A stretch of DNA of 64,000 nt from Aurelia coerulea (taxonomy: Eukaryota; Cnidaria; Scyphozoa; Semaeostomeae; Ulmaridae). Positions 10,045 through 21,629 of the stretch are shown in pieces (the stretch's first letter is position 1; the number at the start of each line of letters is the position of its first letter). The DNA is taken from contig CM076955.1 in NCBI GenBank assembly GCA_039566865.1, positions 6,946,501 through 7,010,500 on the forward strand, given 5' to 3'. The position numbers and the translations under genes are program-made. The notes beneath the pieces were generated by a model. The model was not told the origin of the DNA and searched no databases. It saw nothing but the letters and a program-made list of their open reading frames with translations.

Positions 10045-12323
10045 CACAGTGATCCAGCAAGTGTAATAAATCGCCGAAAAATGAAAGTTCTCAAAATCAA
10101 TCACGCTGTAGCTCATTTGAAAGAGCAATGATTGGCAGTCAAAATAAAAAAGGAATTATTAAAATCGGACCTATGAGAGCCAAGAAACAGATTTTTAAAG
10201 TTTCAAGAAATCACAAGTTTACAAATTTCATATCGAGAATACAATTAACACTTGATTTAGGCTAACTTCAAAATTCAATTTCTCTGCTCAAACAGCTCCG
10301 ATTCTTGAAATTATTTTTTTATTTTGATTGTATACATCTCAGCATTATGAGTCTTTCATTTCATCGAAAACGAGTGGAAAATTTTCGCGAATTTTGCGAA
10401 TTACTACAAGTACCATATTTGAGGATAAAAACCAATATTTAGGTATAAACAGTTGAAAATCTAAAAGACGGGGTCAAACGGTGTCTTAGCAAAAAATATT
10501 ACAATTAACTAGAACATGTTTCGAGTGCGTGTGCCAACGGTTATCTTTGGGAACCTTCTGCAAAAAATTCTATGGCCGTTTTAGAATGTGTGGTCATTTC
10601 TTGAAAATGACATGTGGTCGTTACTGAAACCAGTATTGGTTTACATTAACTGAATTGATATTCTAGATAACGCCCTAAACTCATCTCAAATTAAATACAA
10701 GTCATGCAGCTGAATTCTAGAAACTAGGATGAATTGAAGAAACTAAAAATCAAAATACATTAACGTATAGTGGACTGAAGAACCAGGAACTCTACTCTTT
10801 GTGACGTCTGAACCCGACACTGTATCAATCATGTCAAATTCAATTCCAAAGCACCACGTTCTTTCTTGTCACTGTCAGACCAGACCTAATGCTCCCTCTT
10901 GAACTTTAATGTCATAGTTGTAGTTCACTGATTTTGGCCGTACTTTCTTCAGAACGAGAACAAATGGTTATTGATCTGATTGATTTGATAGTTATGAGGA
11001 CAGGGCAAATTTTGTGATTCTGTGGTGCCACTTAGGCGTTTGCCTCGCAGTTTCCGAGACTACACACACCACTAAGACTGTCAACGTTGATAGACTGAAG
11101 CTTTTCACCTATGATATGATGCTGCACTTAGCAATACATTTCTACTCGGAAGAGAATAGATCTCCTTACTATATACACCAGATGCTTGCCCATAACTGGG
11201 AGCTGCTTGAATTCTCAAAAAGGCTATCCGATAGGTGTATGGTTTGAAAGCAGTCCTAACGCCTGGAACAAACATGTTCACAGCTTCCAGATTGACCCAG
11301 GATTCAGAGCAAGACAAACGTTTGTGCAACATGACATCCATGACGTTTTGTCAGAATGCTCATAACATCTGCCCAGAATGTAGCAAAAGCGAGCCATATT
11401 CTACAAACTACGGCAAAATTCAATGAGATGAATTATGATACTAAAACTCAAGAAGAAGCATTGGAGAAGTCTTTGTATTTATAACTGTGATAAGAAAGAA
11501 TGTTATGCCTCTGAACTGAATTCGATATGATTTGATGCAGTATTGAAATCAGACGTCACAAAGAGTAGAGTTCCTGGTTCTTCAATCCACTATACGTTAA
11601 TGTATTTTGATTTTTAGTTTCTTCAATTCATCCTAGTTTCTAGAATTCAGCTGCATGACTTGTATTTAATTTGAGATGAGTTTAGGGCGTTATCTAAAAT
11701 ATCAATTCAGTTAATGTAAAACAACACTGGTTTCAGTAACGACCACATGTCATTTCAAGAAATGACCACACATTCTAAAACGGCCATAGAATTTTTTGCA
11801 GAAGGTTCCCAAAGATAACCGTTGGCACACGCACTCGAAACATGTTCTAGTTAATTGTAATATTTTTTGCTAAGACACCGTTTGACCCCGTCTTTTAGAT
11901 TTTTAACTGTTTCTACCTAAATATCGGTTTTTATCCTCAAATATGGTACTTGTAGTAATTCGCAAAATTCGCAAAAAATTTTCCACTCGTTTTCGATGAA
12001 ATGAAAGACACGTAATGCTGAGATGTATACAATCAAAATAAAAAAATAATTTCAAGAATCGGAGCTGTTTGAGCAGAGAAATTGAATTTTGAAGTTAGCC
12101 TAAATCAAGTGTTAATTGTCTTCTCGATATGAAATTCGTAAACTTGTGATTTCTTGAAACTTTAAAAATCTGTTTCTTGGCTCTCATAGGTCCGATTTTA
12201 ATAATTCCTTTTTTATTTTGACTGCCAATCATTGCTCTTTCAAATGAGCTACAGCGTGATTGATTTTGAGAACTTTCATTTTTCGGCATTTATTACATTA
12301 TTTTGCCATTCTGGATCACTGTG
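10045..12323. mobile_element. Foldback element with ~770-bp inverted arms
   Basis: The left arm (about 10045-10811) and right arm (about 11550-12323) are near-perfect inverted copies. They begin CACAGTGATCCAG and its inverse, and end inside at ACTCTTTGTGACGTCTG / CAGACGTCACAAAGAGT. The centre (10812-11549) is unique. No clear target duplication is seen. The arms hold no intact protein gene, so mobility would depend on an enzyme encoded elsewhere. It lies between the fucosidase gene and BRICHOS gene A. Confidence 0.85.
10982..11389 (+). pseudogene. Coding-like block inside the foldback centre
   Basis: The unique centre has two overlapping open stretches on the plus strand. One contains SEENRSPYYIHQMLAHNWEL. 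The other, one base out of frame from about 11220, contains YPIGVWFESSPNAWNKHVHS, then FRARQTFVQHDIHDVLSEC, then a stop. Read across the shift near the A-run at 11217 they look like one protein, so this may be a captured, frameshifted host fragment. I do not recognise the family. It could also be chance. Confidence 0.35.
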
Positions 12324-12914
12324 GAATATGCTTGCACTTTCATTATAAACAAAGTCCCAATTTTGCACAATGATACAGATGAAGAGGCATCAGGAGGCGA
12401 AAAACTTTTTTAATGGAAATGGAGCAGCAAAGAGACAATTTAGTTCCGCTCTCTTTTAGGCCCCTTTGAAAGTAATATAACTGGTGAACTCCATCCTTGC
12501 AAGGCAAGAACTATCTAAAAACACCCACCTCTCTAATAGACCTGTCTGTCTGTAATGGAATTTTTTGGTAATACTGCATGCGGGGCGTTTTTCGCCCCCT
12601 CTTTCCACATTCAATTCCGGCTGAATTGATCATAGCTAAATTCCATGCATATGAAATGCATTAGTACTGATATATTCCTATCTGAAAAAGCGAAAACAGG
12701 GTGTGCGGAAAGATAACATGTACAGATATTAAGGTTGGGAACACCTTAGTAAACCCTGGGACCTCCAGCAGGACACTGCTCTTAACAAGGCGAATATCCC
12801 CATAATACCACCTATTTTAGCTTCAGGTGGCTAACATCGTGCCAACTTTGTATGAATAGATAAGCCAAGGAGGTTTGGATGGAATTTTGAGGCAAATCAA
12901 TTCTCATTTCTTAC
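12324..12914. other. Probable BRICHOS gene A intron or 3' flank
   Basis: I looked here on the minus strand for the expected tail exon of gene A (basic site plus cysteines) and did not find it. A single GGGGCGTTTTTCGCCCCCT block at 12582-12600 resembles an isolated inner end of the TTAA-type elements. Confidence 0.35.
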
Positions 12915-13098
12915 CTCTGAGTGCAATTCCAAGTTCTTCATCAATATCATCTTTCACGAAGTCAACAGCAAGCACCAGGCCATATCCTTTACAGAAAGCT
13001 GCAATGTTAGGGCCAACCTCATCAATGGTCATATTTCGTAGTGGAAATGTTTTCATGTTAACCACCGAATATCTTGATTTTGGAAATTGTCCTCTAGA
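12915..13098 (-). CDS. BRICHOS gene A, third visible exon
   Basis: The second half of a BRICHOS domain, a chaperone-like domain of about 100 residues in proproteins that usually pass through the secretory pathway. The exon begins after CTGCAG with SRGQFPKSRYSVVNMKTFPL and contains IAAFCKGYGLVLAVDF; the Cys is the second conserved BRICHOS cysteine. It is exactly 184 bp, as is the paralogous exon 39959-40142, and enters in phase 0. It ends AGAG|GTAAGA, a strong donor at the position where gene B also has a donor. If unspliced, the frame stops at 12904. The gene lies on the minus strand; the tail exon was not found. Confidence 0.82.
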
Positions 13099-14359
13099 CT
13101 GCAGAAAAAGAAAGCAATTACTGCCATTGATATTCAACTTGGGTTGCACAAAGCATGCTAACATTGCTAGACAAGATTTGTGCATTCAACCATAAATCTC
13201 TGAAACATACAAGTCCATATTTCTTTCGAAAATCTTAGAAAGCGCTTCATCTTAAAAGACGCTTAAAAGCACTTCATCTGATAGCTAAGAAACTAAACAT
13301 ATTCCTTGTCAAATGTTAGCTGGTTTTGAAGAGGTACCATCTTAGATACCTTGAATGTTTCATTTGGTCAGAATTATCATGGCCAATGTTTGCCAGTGCC
13401 AAATTAGAATATTTGATAGTATGAATTACCAGTTCGCAAAACAGTTCTGCGTGAGGAACCTCTCCTTTGTCTTAGAACGCTTCTCGCAATTCAGGTTTTG
13501 CCTGCCCCCGCTCCCAACATGGAAACTTTGACAATTCGCTGATAATTTGTGCTAATGTCGCGTCCAGGAAAATTTTGGAGAACTCCAACCTTTACATTGG
13601 CTTAGAATGCCTCTCCCAAAGCTTCAACATCTCGCGGAAATATTGTTACTCTCTAACTAACCCATACCCAAGAACTTTCTTCTCGTTTATGAAATAAATG
13701 AAAGTGAATAAAAACTTTAGAATATGCTTTTTGAGCTTGTGCATTTCGTTTGCTCTTTCTATATAAAAACTCGTCCACTTCTTGACGGTGACTCGTTTCT
13801 TCACTACAGTTTCAATACCACCTACGAAATTTCCGACTTTTAAGAAAATTTCCGAGTCTTATCGAATTGGGGGGGCAATTGCCCCCCCAACCCCCCCATA
13901 AATTCCGCCACTGATCATGGCAAAGACACGGTGTTCGCAGCTTTCTTGGACTAAGTACCCGTGTTACATTCAAGAGCAGCATTTATGCGTACAATTTTTT
14001 CATTTATTTGGCCCTGACTGACAATACCTGCTCTTTATTCCCTTGTCAGTATCGCAATGGAAAATTTGAGAGTGACTGGACGCCACTGTTTGCAAACCTT
14101 CTGTGGAAGGCAACATAGTTTTTCTGCAACTTTACTCTAAAAACAAGATGGTGTTGGTGTCGTGTTTTCAATGATGCTATGACAGCATGCAATCCTGACG
14201 ATCAGACAATGCTAGCTATTAACAATTATATTTGAAATTAAGAGAAATTTTTATTGGGGTATGATTCAACATTTAAAAGAACGATTAGCAGACATCTGGA
14301 ACTGATGGATCATTGGACCATGACCAGTATGAAAATCCTTTGGGCCATATACAGTCATT
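13099..14359. other. BRICHOS gene A intron, left part
   Basis: Intronic. It contains a short palindromic block GGGGGGGCAATTGCCCCCCC (13869-13888), a lone fragment of a G/C-run element. No coding block is supported. Confidence 0.45.
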
Positions 14360-14940
14360 TTTTATAAGAAACTAAGGTCCGGTGCTGGTCGCCAGTTTCT
14401 TACTTTTTTAGGCCATTTTGCCACCAAAAGTCTCTTATGTCTTTCTTATATTTTCGATGCTGCAAGTGTATAGTTAATTCTGTTTTGTCTAAAGGGCTCC
14501 CAAATTACTTAAATAAGATCTCAAAACAAGTAAATAACATAGTTCGCACTCAAAATAATGTAACAACAGTTGCTATACACTCATTTTTTTTCTTAAGAAA
14601 CCGCTTATAAGAAACGGTAGGCTCAATTTTTCGAAAGCTAAAAAACAACCCTACCTGAATTGAAAAAAGCTAAGAACCTTCTGCAATTTTCAGTTTTAAT
14701 TTTCCTATCACACTCTAAAATATTTTGACATTGTGCAGTAAAAGCAACTGTTTGGACATCATTTTGAGTGCGAATCATGTTATTTACTCGTTTTGAGATT
14801 TTACTAAGTAATTTGGGAGCCCTTTAGACAAGACAAAATCAACTCTAAACTTCCGGCAATAAAAATATAAGAAACACGTAAGAAACTTTTGGCAGCAAAA
14901 TGGCCCAAAAATTGAAGAAACTGCCTACCAGCTCTAGACT
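14360..14940. mobile_element. Foldback MITE, TTTCTTATAAG family
   Basis: Inverted arms of roughly 200 bp (about 14375-14600 and 14745-14935) around a ~150-bp centre. Matching words include TAATTTGGGAGCCC / GGGCTCCCAAATTA and TTTTGTCTAAAGGGC / CCCTTTAGACAAGACAAAA. A second, partial copy follows at about 15070-15265 with CGTTTCTTATAAGC. Non-coding, within the gene A intron. Confidence 0.65.
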
Positions 14941-15069
14941 TACGACGTGATTCCTTGTATTCGTTCAACATTTTTAATCTGATATTTTATTTTCTCTCAT
15001 AGATACCATACAAATTCAATATGAGCGATGCCGAGACTTATGTATTGAGTATATACCAGCCCCAGAACC

Positions 15070-15265
15070 TTAGTTTCTTATAAAAAAAATGAGTACAAGT
15101 GTACACTGTCAAAACATTTTTGAGTGCGATAGGGACATTTAAATTTTAAATTACAAAGTTTCTTAGCCGTTTCAATTCAGGTAGGGTTGTTTCTTAACTT
15201 TCGAAAAATTGAGCCTATACCGTTTCTTATAAGCAGGTTCTTATAAAAAGAATGAGTGTTTCGTC
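15070..15265. repeat. Partial copy of the TTTCTTATAAG foldback family
   Basis: It shares TTTCTTATAA, AATTCAGGTAGGGTTGTTT and TTCGAAAAATTGAGCCTA with the neighbouring foldback element. It is present as one arm in inverse order, so it is a broken or rearranged copy. Confidence 0.55.
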
Positions 15266-15945
15266 TGTGTGCTATATATTCACACTCAAAGAGTCCTGGA
15301 TGTGGTACCAAGCCATTTTTCTGAAAGATTGCGAGAATACCAAAATTTGTCTATATTCAAGGCGGGGTATGAAATTTTTTCTAGATGTATAAAAGTATCC
15401 TCCGCCGTGGCAAGAATTAAAATGACCGCTCCCTTACATAAAATACAATGTCGCTCGTATAAATGTAGAAAAGGTTTTTCTATCATGTTCTAAAGATTCA
15501 AGATAGCAGAAGAAATCGTTAAATCCTGAAATGAGCGTGGCTAAAAATATTTGAAGACCATCACATGCGAATGATCAGCTCTCTCAAAGTAAAAGATACC
15601 AGGCGAGGCAGAACAATGTTTAGAAGTTTGAAAGCTTGCAGATTTTTTAAATTTCTGTCAACTGACAATATTTGTGGCTAGCATGTCAGCTTGGATACAA
15701 TTTAATAGTGCTGGCTTTAAGAGAATTTGAGATGAAAAATTTTCATAACAGCGCTTGCAGCTTGAGAACGGTGCGACCAATTTTGGCAAGCAACATATCT
15801 TTATCTTCGTCAATATGCTAGCCAGATCAAGATGTCCTTCTTGCGGAATCCAAGTAATTGTTGGAAAGCTGCAGGCTTTTTAGAATTCCACAAATTTGTC
15901 TTATTTATACATTTTTCTGTTTTGCAAAAAGTGAAAAATAATTAC
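15266..15945. other. BRICHOS gene A intron, no feature recognised
   Basis: Intronic sequence without a supported coding block or terminal repeat. Confidence 0.4.
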
Positions 15946-16041
15946 CAGTTCAAGTCCTTGCTTCATATTTCTTGGAGTTGGCAGTTCAGGGTCGATCTTC
16001 GATATGAAGCAAGCATCGTACATTTTCTTGGCTGAGTATCC
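15946..16041 (-). CDS. BRICHOS gene A, second visible exon
   Basis: A 96-bp exon in phase 0 on both sides (acceptor ..CTTTTTAG|GG, donor CTG|GTAAT). It encodes GYSAKKMYDACFISKIDPEL then PTPRNMKQGLEL. This is the centre of the BRICHOS domain: the aromatic/Ala-Tyr-like start and first conserved Cys (residue 11), then the acidic-Pro stretch, as in surfactant protein C, ITM2 and gastrokine relatives. The paralogous exon at 35087-35188 aligns with a two-codon length difference. The upstream partner exon at 28443-28592 lies across a 12.4-kb intron, more than half of it the BEL/Pao element. Confidence 0.82.
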
Positions 16042-16170
16042 CTAAAAAGTTAGCAACACACATGAATTGAGGGTTTGGTTATCATTCGTAGATATGTAAG
16101 AACTGGGGGACGGGGGCACGTGCTCCCAAGATTTTGCAATAAACAGCAAAGAAGTGTCTTTCTTATTTAA

Positions 16171-16660
16171 CCCAATCCAGACTAGGAAAGGGGCACAAAG
16201 TGCCCCCCTAGTGAATTTTTCCACACAGCTAGTCGAGTATCTCCAGAGTGGTCTAGTTTTTTGTGACTTTTAGTTTCTATCTAGGAGACACCCTTTCATG
16301 TCAATATCAATGACACTGATTCAGGGGGTTAACACAGAACTGTAAATTGAATGCTCCGCGAAATAAATACCTTTTAAGTCATAACTTTAAACCACTGGCT
16401 CGGTGACAATGAAAAAAATAGTGGTGAACTTGTCTTGAAACGGATTTTCATTTGATACATTGTTTATTAATTGTTGGTGAAATCATCAATAATTGGCTGC
16501 TGTGCATGCGTAATGACGAAAAACCATGTAAGGCTACATTTTTCGAAAAATAAGCAACATCATATGATGCAGCAGGTCTCTTTACGCATAGTTTTTGCTA
16601 TTTCTAAAGCAAGTTATAATCAGTTTTAGACAAGGATTGCTCTTTTTTGCGTTGAAAGTA
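16171..16660. mobile_element. One-ended TTAA-type element fragment
   Basis: Begins at a TTAA (16167-16170) with CCCAATCCAGACTAGG and an inner GGGGCACAAAGTGCCCCCC palindrome. This closely resembles the terminus of the element at 3017-4233. No opposite end is found before the Penelope-like fragment. The end point given is approximate. Confidence 0.5.
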
Positions 16661-17805
16661 ATTAAATGCTGACATCAGCAAAAATTTTAGTGTTACGAGT
16701 TGGTTGGGGGGGTGGAAGGTTTTGTCCGTGCTAGTGAATGTAACTTTACGTGTTCCGTCTTGTATGTGTTGGCATGTGTAGCAGTCGCGTCGTGATGGAC
16801 ATTTAGATATTCCTCTGGGAGGCCCTGGGAGTGGTGGTGGTGGGGGTGATGATGTCATTTTTCATTCTGGCACGCACCAGGTATTCCCTTATAGGTTCTT
16901 TGGTCTGCGGTTGCTGAGTATCGGTGGGTCTAGGAAGACTTCCTCACAGTTTGTCGAGTTTTGTAATATGTGGAAGTTGCTGTTGAGTATGGACGTTAGC
17001 TACGGTACACTAGGGCGGTAGGTAACCACAAATGGCGTCCTGTTGTTATTTTTCTTTTGTTTTGTTTGTAAGCTGGATTGTCGCGTTATGTTGGAAGCCT
17101 TCTGTATTTCGTGACGTACGTGTTTGCGTTTCTATCCTCTGTTTGTAAAGTATATAAGCAGAGCAGTTGCTTCGTGCGTTTCTTGAGAATGTCATTCTTG
17201 GAGCATATGCGTCGTAATCTTAGTGCAAGGCTGTATGGAATGGACTTTTTCGTATGTTTAGGGTGGGTGGATGTGCTGAGGAGGTATTGGTTTGAGTCAT
17301 TGTTTTTGACGTAGAAGTCTGCCGAAATACTGTTGTCTTCGTTAAGTATTACTGTGACGTCTTGGACATGTGTGCTGGTAGGAGATATGTCACAGGCAAA
17401 TTTGATATTTGAATGAATGTTGTTGACTGTGTATATGAATTCTGTGAGTTTATCTTCTCCGTGAGTCCAAATTAGAAAAATATCGTCGATGTAACGTCAC
17501 CAAACAAGGGGTTTGTGAGGTGCATTTTTAATTCGTATTCTTCAAAGACCCCCACAAAGAGATTTGCATATGGGGGTGCCATGCGAGTGTCCATGGCTTT
17601 GCCGTGTTTCTGTAAGTAGAACTGTCCGTTAAACTCAAAATTGTTATTGCGCAAAATGATTTCTATATATAAGGCCACAGATTGTTTGGGTGGGAGGGTT
17701 TTGTGTGCTGCGTTTGTCAAGGTACTCCCTGGCAGCCTGAATGCCTTCAAAGTGGGTATGTTAGTAAAGAGTGAAGATACATCTGAAGTAACGAGAAGAG
17801 AACTA

Positions 17806-18015
17806 CCGGGTGTCCCAAAATGATGTATTATTATTTGATTGCTTAAATGTCCATAACCAATGAATCGATTTCAAATACTTTGTTTTATTTGATTGCTTAA
17901 GGCAAAGTTGTATTTTAAGATGTTGGTTCTAGTTTTACCAGTTTTTGAAAATCGGTTCATCGGTTATGGACATATAAGCAATCAAACGATAATACATCAT
18001 TTTTGGGACAGCCGG
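17806..18015. mobile_element. TA-flanked MITE, CCGGGTGTCCC ends
   Basis: A 210-bp MITE between TA dinucleotides, with termini CCGGGTGTCCCAAAA and TTTTTGGGACAGCCGG. The longer inverted arms share ATGATGTATTATT / GATAATACATCAT and TGTCCATAACC / GGTTATGGACA. It interrupts the Penelope-like reverse transcriptase, so it is the younger insertion. The ends match the element at 5099-5702. Confidence 0.8.
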
Positions 18016-18770
18016 TAGAAGGAAGGGTGCCGATATCAGAGAGCTTATTTACAAAATGAGTCGAATCTTTAAGAAAGGATGGAAGTTTAAAGACGAGAGG
18101 GTTAAGGGTGTCACTGACGAATTCGGAGATGCGTTCTGTAGGGCGCCCATTAGCAGAGATGATAGGTCTGTTTGTCTCTGTTTTTGTGTGGTTTAGGTAG
18201 TATGTGAACCTAGAGCATTTTGGGGCAAGTGGGGTCAGTTAACTGTATGTATTCGTGTAACTGTATGTATTCGTGTATTCGTCTATGTGTTTGTCTAGTT
18301 TCTTTTTTTGTAAGTATTGTTTCACTGTGATTGTGACTTTGTTTGTAATGTCTTTGTTGTGTGTTTTCCTTAAAAATTAGTGTCATCCGGTTGTCTGTTG
18401 CATTCGTGTATGTACATTTGTCTGTCCATCACAATTGTACCTGAACCTTTGTCTGCCGGTTTTATGATTATGTCGGTGCGTTTCGATAAGGTTTTCAGTT
18501 CAGTGCGTTCTTCTTTAGTGAGGCTGTCTGATATGCGTGTAGGTTGTGTGTTGTTTATGTTGTCTTCGATGTTATCTATGAAAGAGTCTATTGAGGGGTC
18601 TAAGTTTCTTGGTGGTGTCCAGTTGCTAGTATTTTTGTATCTTTTTGTCTGTGTCCCTGTCTGTGTTGTTATCTGTGCTGTTATCTTCAGTTTCTGTATT
18701 GTCGTGGAAGTAATCCTTACATCGCAGTCTCTGTTTAAATTCTGCCAGATCAGCGTTTAGTTCGTTCCAG

Positions 18771-19196
18771 TCCCAAGGGGGGTACTCATTGACTTTTAGT
18801 ACGGGGGGGGGGGGTCCGTGCCAATATTTGGGGTCCGAAATTTTACATCAAATCAATATTTGGGGTCTGTGAATTACAACATGGACAACAATTGAATATT
18901 TGGGGTCAACAAATCCGAGGAAAGGAAGAATCCTGCAATTTGGCCCTGAAGTTGCAAATCACGAAATAAATGCTTTGGTAATATTCAAGAACTGAGAAAA
19001 ATAAAGAGGTTAAAATTGAAATCATTCAAAAACATGTAAGGGGCCCCAGAAATAGATAACAATATTTGGGGTCTCCAAAACATTAGACTCAATATTTGGG
19101 GTCCCCAAATCATTAGGCTTAATATTTAGGGGTCAGCAAAGAAAAAGTGGCACGGATCCCCCCCGTATTGAAAGTTAGGGAGTACCCCCCCTGGGG
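18771..19196. mobile_element. Non-autonomous element, G-run ends, 6-bp TSD
   Basis: Bounded by TCCCAAGGGGGGTACTC and GAGTACCCCCCCTGGGG, with the 6-bp duplication TTCCAG on each side (18765-18770, 19197-19202). Inner ends are also inverted (GTACGGGGGG / CCCCCCGTATTG). The interior holds about seven copies of AATATTTGGGGTC or close variants. It splits the Penelope-like copy. Confidence 0.8.
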
Positions 19197-19384
19197 TTCC
19201 AGTCGATTTTCTGTGGGGTAGGGCAGAAATTTAGTCCACATGAGAGGAATGATAGTTCAGCGTTCGTAAGTTCGACTGTAGAAAGGTTGACAACTGTATC
19301 TGTTTCTAAGTGTTTTAGTCTCTTTTGTCTCCATTTTTGCGTGTTTTTTGTTGCCATTTTGGTCTTTACTTTAAATGACGTCAT

Positions 19385-21075
19385 ATGACATCATGATGAT
19401 CATCATGCTTTAGCAACAACAGCAAAATCGCTAATTGAATTATGATTTGAAGTTTTCATTGTTTATGTAGCAAGACTGAATTATGTTTTTGCCGCTGACC
19501 GACAGGACCTTGCGCCCCCGCATTTAGTTGGAATCTGTGAATCTGGAAGGTTGCCAGGAAAAACAAACAATAGACTTTCGAAGATTCCTGACCCCTGGGA
19601 ATTGGCCTATTGTCTTCGGTACTTGGCTAAATGCACAGGTTGGAAGTTAAAGATTACTTGGACAAGAGCTGAAGTTAATCAAACATTTTAAAGGGCTCCA
19701 AACTCGTGGAATAGATATCGTGGTGATTGTCACAAAAGACGAAGAATTCAAGGATTTAATGTTTTGTAAAATACTCCAAAACTGGCCGCAGCCTTTTCAC
19801 CATCATCTCTGAAATCCTTCTCCAAGATCTGAGCAACATTTTGAGCCAGGTGAGCTATTCGGGAAAATAGGGGATCATACTTCAATTTTTTATCGAAGTA
19901 CCGGTGATCTTCACATGGTTATCGGCCTAAGTATTTTGGTCTGCCAAAGTAAACCCTCCTAGTGTTCAAAATCCTTGAAATAAACAAGCAGTCAAATTAT
20001 TTTTGAAAAGGTAGATACTTTGTTGTTTATTTCATTGAATTGCAAGCCTATTTGACTCTTCTGAGCCTCACAAGCCAAGAATTTTCAAGGTTACTAGATT
20101 TTGGTTAAAAAATAGTGAGGAAAAATTGATCGAATTTCTATGTAATTTGTAAAAAATCTGGCCGCAGCCTTTTCAGGAAACTTTTTGTATTGATCGAAAT
20201 TTTATTTGGCTGTCAGAAAATCGTATCGGTACCGCCGGGAAAATAGGGGATGACATTGTAAAAATTAGATATCTACGTGTTGGTTTTATGCTGATTTCCC
20301 AGCCAGCCATCTTTGTTTGTTTACAATCTAGCAGCCGCAAACAATGGAGAGCAACGACAACAGCTCAAGGTGAAGTCAAAATTATACCCCCGTCCTTAGC
20401 CTATGTTAGTATTGATTACTTGATGTTTGGTTTGATGTACCAGGGGGTCAGTTTATAATAGATTGGGCCAAAATTCTCGTTGTTTTGAAGTATATCGCAA
20501 GTGACATTGATTTCACGTTTGTATTCCCTTTATGGCAAATTGGTCGTTGAGCAAAGCTAATTTTTTACATTTTACAGAACAATTTTTACTTCAAGGTAAG
20601 CATGACTGCGTTCAGAAAATATTACTCGCTCGTCGATGTTACTCGCAGTGACGCACATCGGGCGGGAAGTTTTAGTCCAGCGAAGGGTTAGTTGAGAGAG
20701 AGAGCAGAAACTCCAGGCTTTGCAAGAGATTTAATTTGCCCAGAATCAAATAGTTTGATTTCTTTACAACACTGGCTTGCGATTAATAAACCAGGTAAAA
20801 TTCCGCGGGTTCCTTGTGTGTATAACTGTCTTGTTTTTGTTTTGGGTTGTTCTCCGTATTTCAGTGTAAGCTCTTTCCGTGCGACCTTCACCTATGCTCG
20901 TTGTTGTTACTGTTATGGTTTCAGCTGTAGTTAGTTCTAGATTGTTTATGTAATGAACTATCTTCGAACCAAATTTGGTTGCCATGTCAGACAGGTTTAA
21001 GTGGAAGGGCGCATTGCTCACTTTTCAGGTGTCAATTTCATTCATGCTTCTCAGTTTCCGGTTGCTGACATTAAA
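19385..21075. other. BRICHOS gene A intron with imperfect direct repeat
   Basis: No coding block. The words TGGCCGCAGCCTTTTCA (19781 and 20160) and CGGGAAAATAGGGGAT (19860 and 20238) recur at a spacing of about 380 bp, so a diverged direct duplication is present. It runs to the 5-bp target repeat of the BEL/Pao element. Confidence 0.5.
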
Positions 21076-21080
21076 TTAAA
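21076..21080. repeat. BEL/Pao target site duplication, left
   Basis: TTAAA directly before the 5' LTR, matched by TTAAA at 28426-28430. Five bases is the usual length for BEL/Pao. Confidence 0.9.
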
Positions 21081-21594
21081 TGAAAATGACAAAAAATTGT
21101 TTTTAATTCAATTATGTAACTGTGTCCTGTGACCCGTGATATTGCGTAACTTGTTTGTACGGATTGGATCGTTTCCTGTATTGTATAGTCTTTTGTGCTA
21201 CGTCCGTCTTTTGAAAGAGCCTTTTGTGTATTCGTGTATTCATTTATATTCTTTTGTAGAATTAGGCGCGGCGAAGCGAAGCGTGGTCGAGGGGACTTGA
21301 GCTTGTTTATTTTGATGGTTGTTTATGGACATCGCGTAAGGAACGCTATTTTTTGAACGCTGATCTAATGGACACTAATGTATTCCAGTAAGTAGTATTA
21401 TCGGGTTATTTTCATCGCTTTACAAAGCTTCGTTTATAGTATTAGTTTCGTTCTGTTTTGTCTGTTTTGTTACATGTCTGTTTGTTTGGGTTTAATTTGT
21501 TTTCGTTTTATTTTAGCAAATCGTAGCATCAAAGAATACCTAATAAAAATGCTGATTTTACAAACTTTGGAATTTGATTATTTCGGCTGCTACA
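21081..21594 (+). repeat. BEL/Pao 5' LTR
   Basis: A 514-bp LTR beginning TGAAAATGAC and ending GGCTGCTACA (TG..CA). Compared by eye line by line with the 3' LTR, I find no difference. An AATAAA lies at 21542, about 50 bp before the end, and could serve in polyadenylation. It contains the local palindrome-like GGCGCGGCGAAGCGAAGCG. Identity of the two LTRs implies a very recent insertion. Confidence 0.95.
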
Positions 21595-21599
21595 TTTAG

Positions 21600-21617
21600 T
21601 GGAATACAAGTCACTTC
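21600..21617 (+). promoter_or_regulatory. Putative primer binding site
   Basis: TGGAATACAAGTCACTTC starts five bases after the LTR end. The leading TGG fits pairing with a tRNA 3' CCA. I cannot name the tRNA without a search. Confidence 0.45.
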
Positions 21618-21629
21618 AGCGTATTCAGT

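Larger units (their letters stand above)
16665..19384 (-). pseudogene. Penelope-like retroelement, decayed copy 1
   Basis: The minus strand carries pieces of a Penelope-like reverse transcriptase: an N-terminal part (19175-19384), fragments with RPIISANGRPTERISEFVSD, the block NNFEFNGQFYLQKHGKAMDT at about 17600, and the catalytic YIDDIF at about 17485. A cysteine block CPSRRDCYTCQHI follows near 16790. The GIY-YIG endonuclease expected after it is missing. Many stops and frameshifts are present. Two elements sit inside it (17806-18015, 18771-19196). It lies in a BRICHOS gene A intron, in the same orientation as the gene. Confidence 0.85.

Noticed and set aside
18380..18760. 126-codon plus-strand open frame rich in Val, Leu and Cys
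   Set aside because: It is the antisense of the decayed Penelope-like copy, which explains the sequence better.
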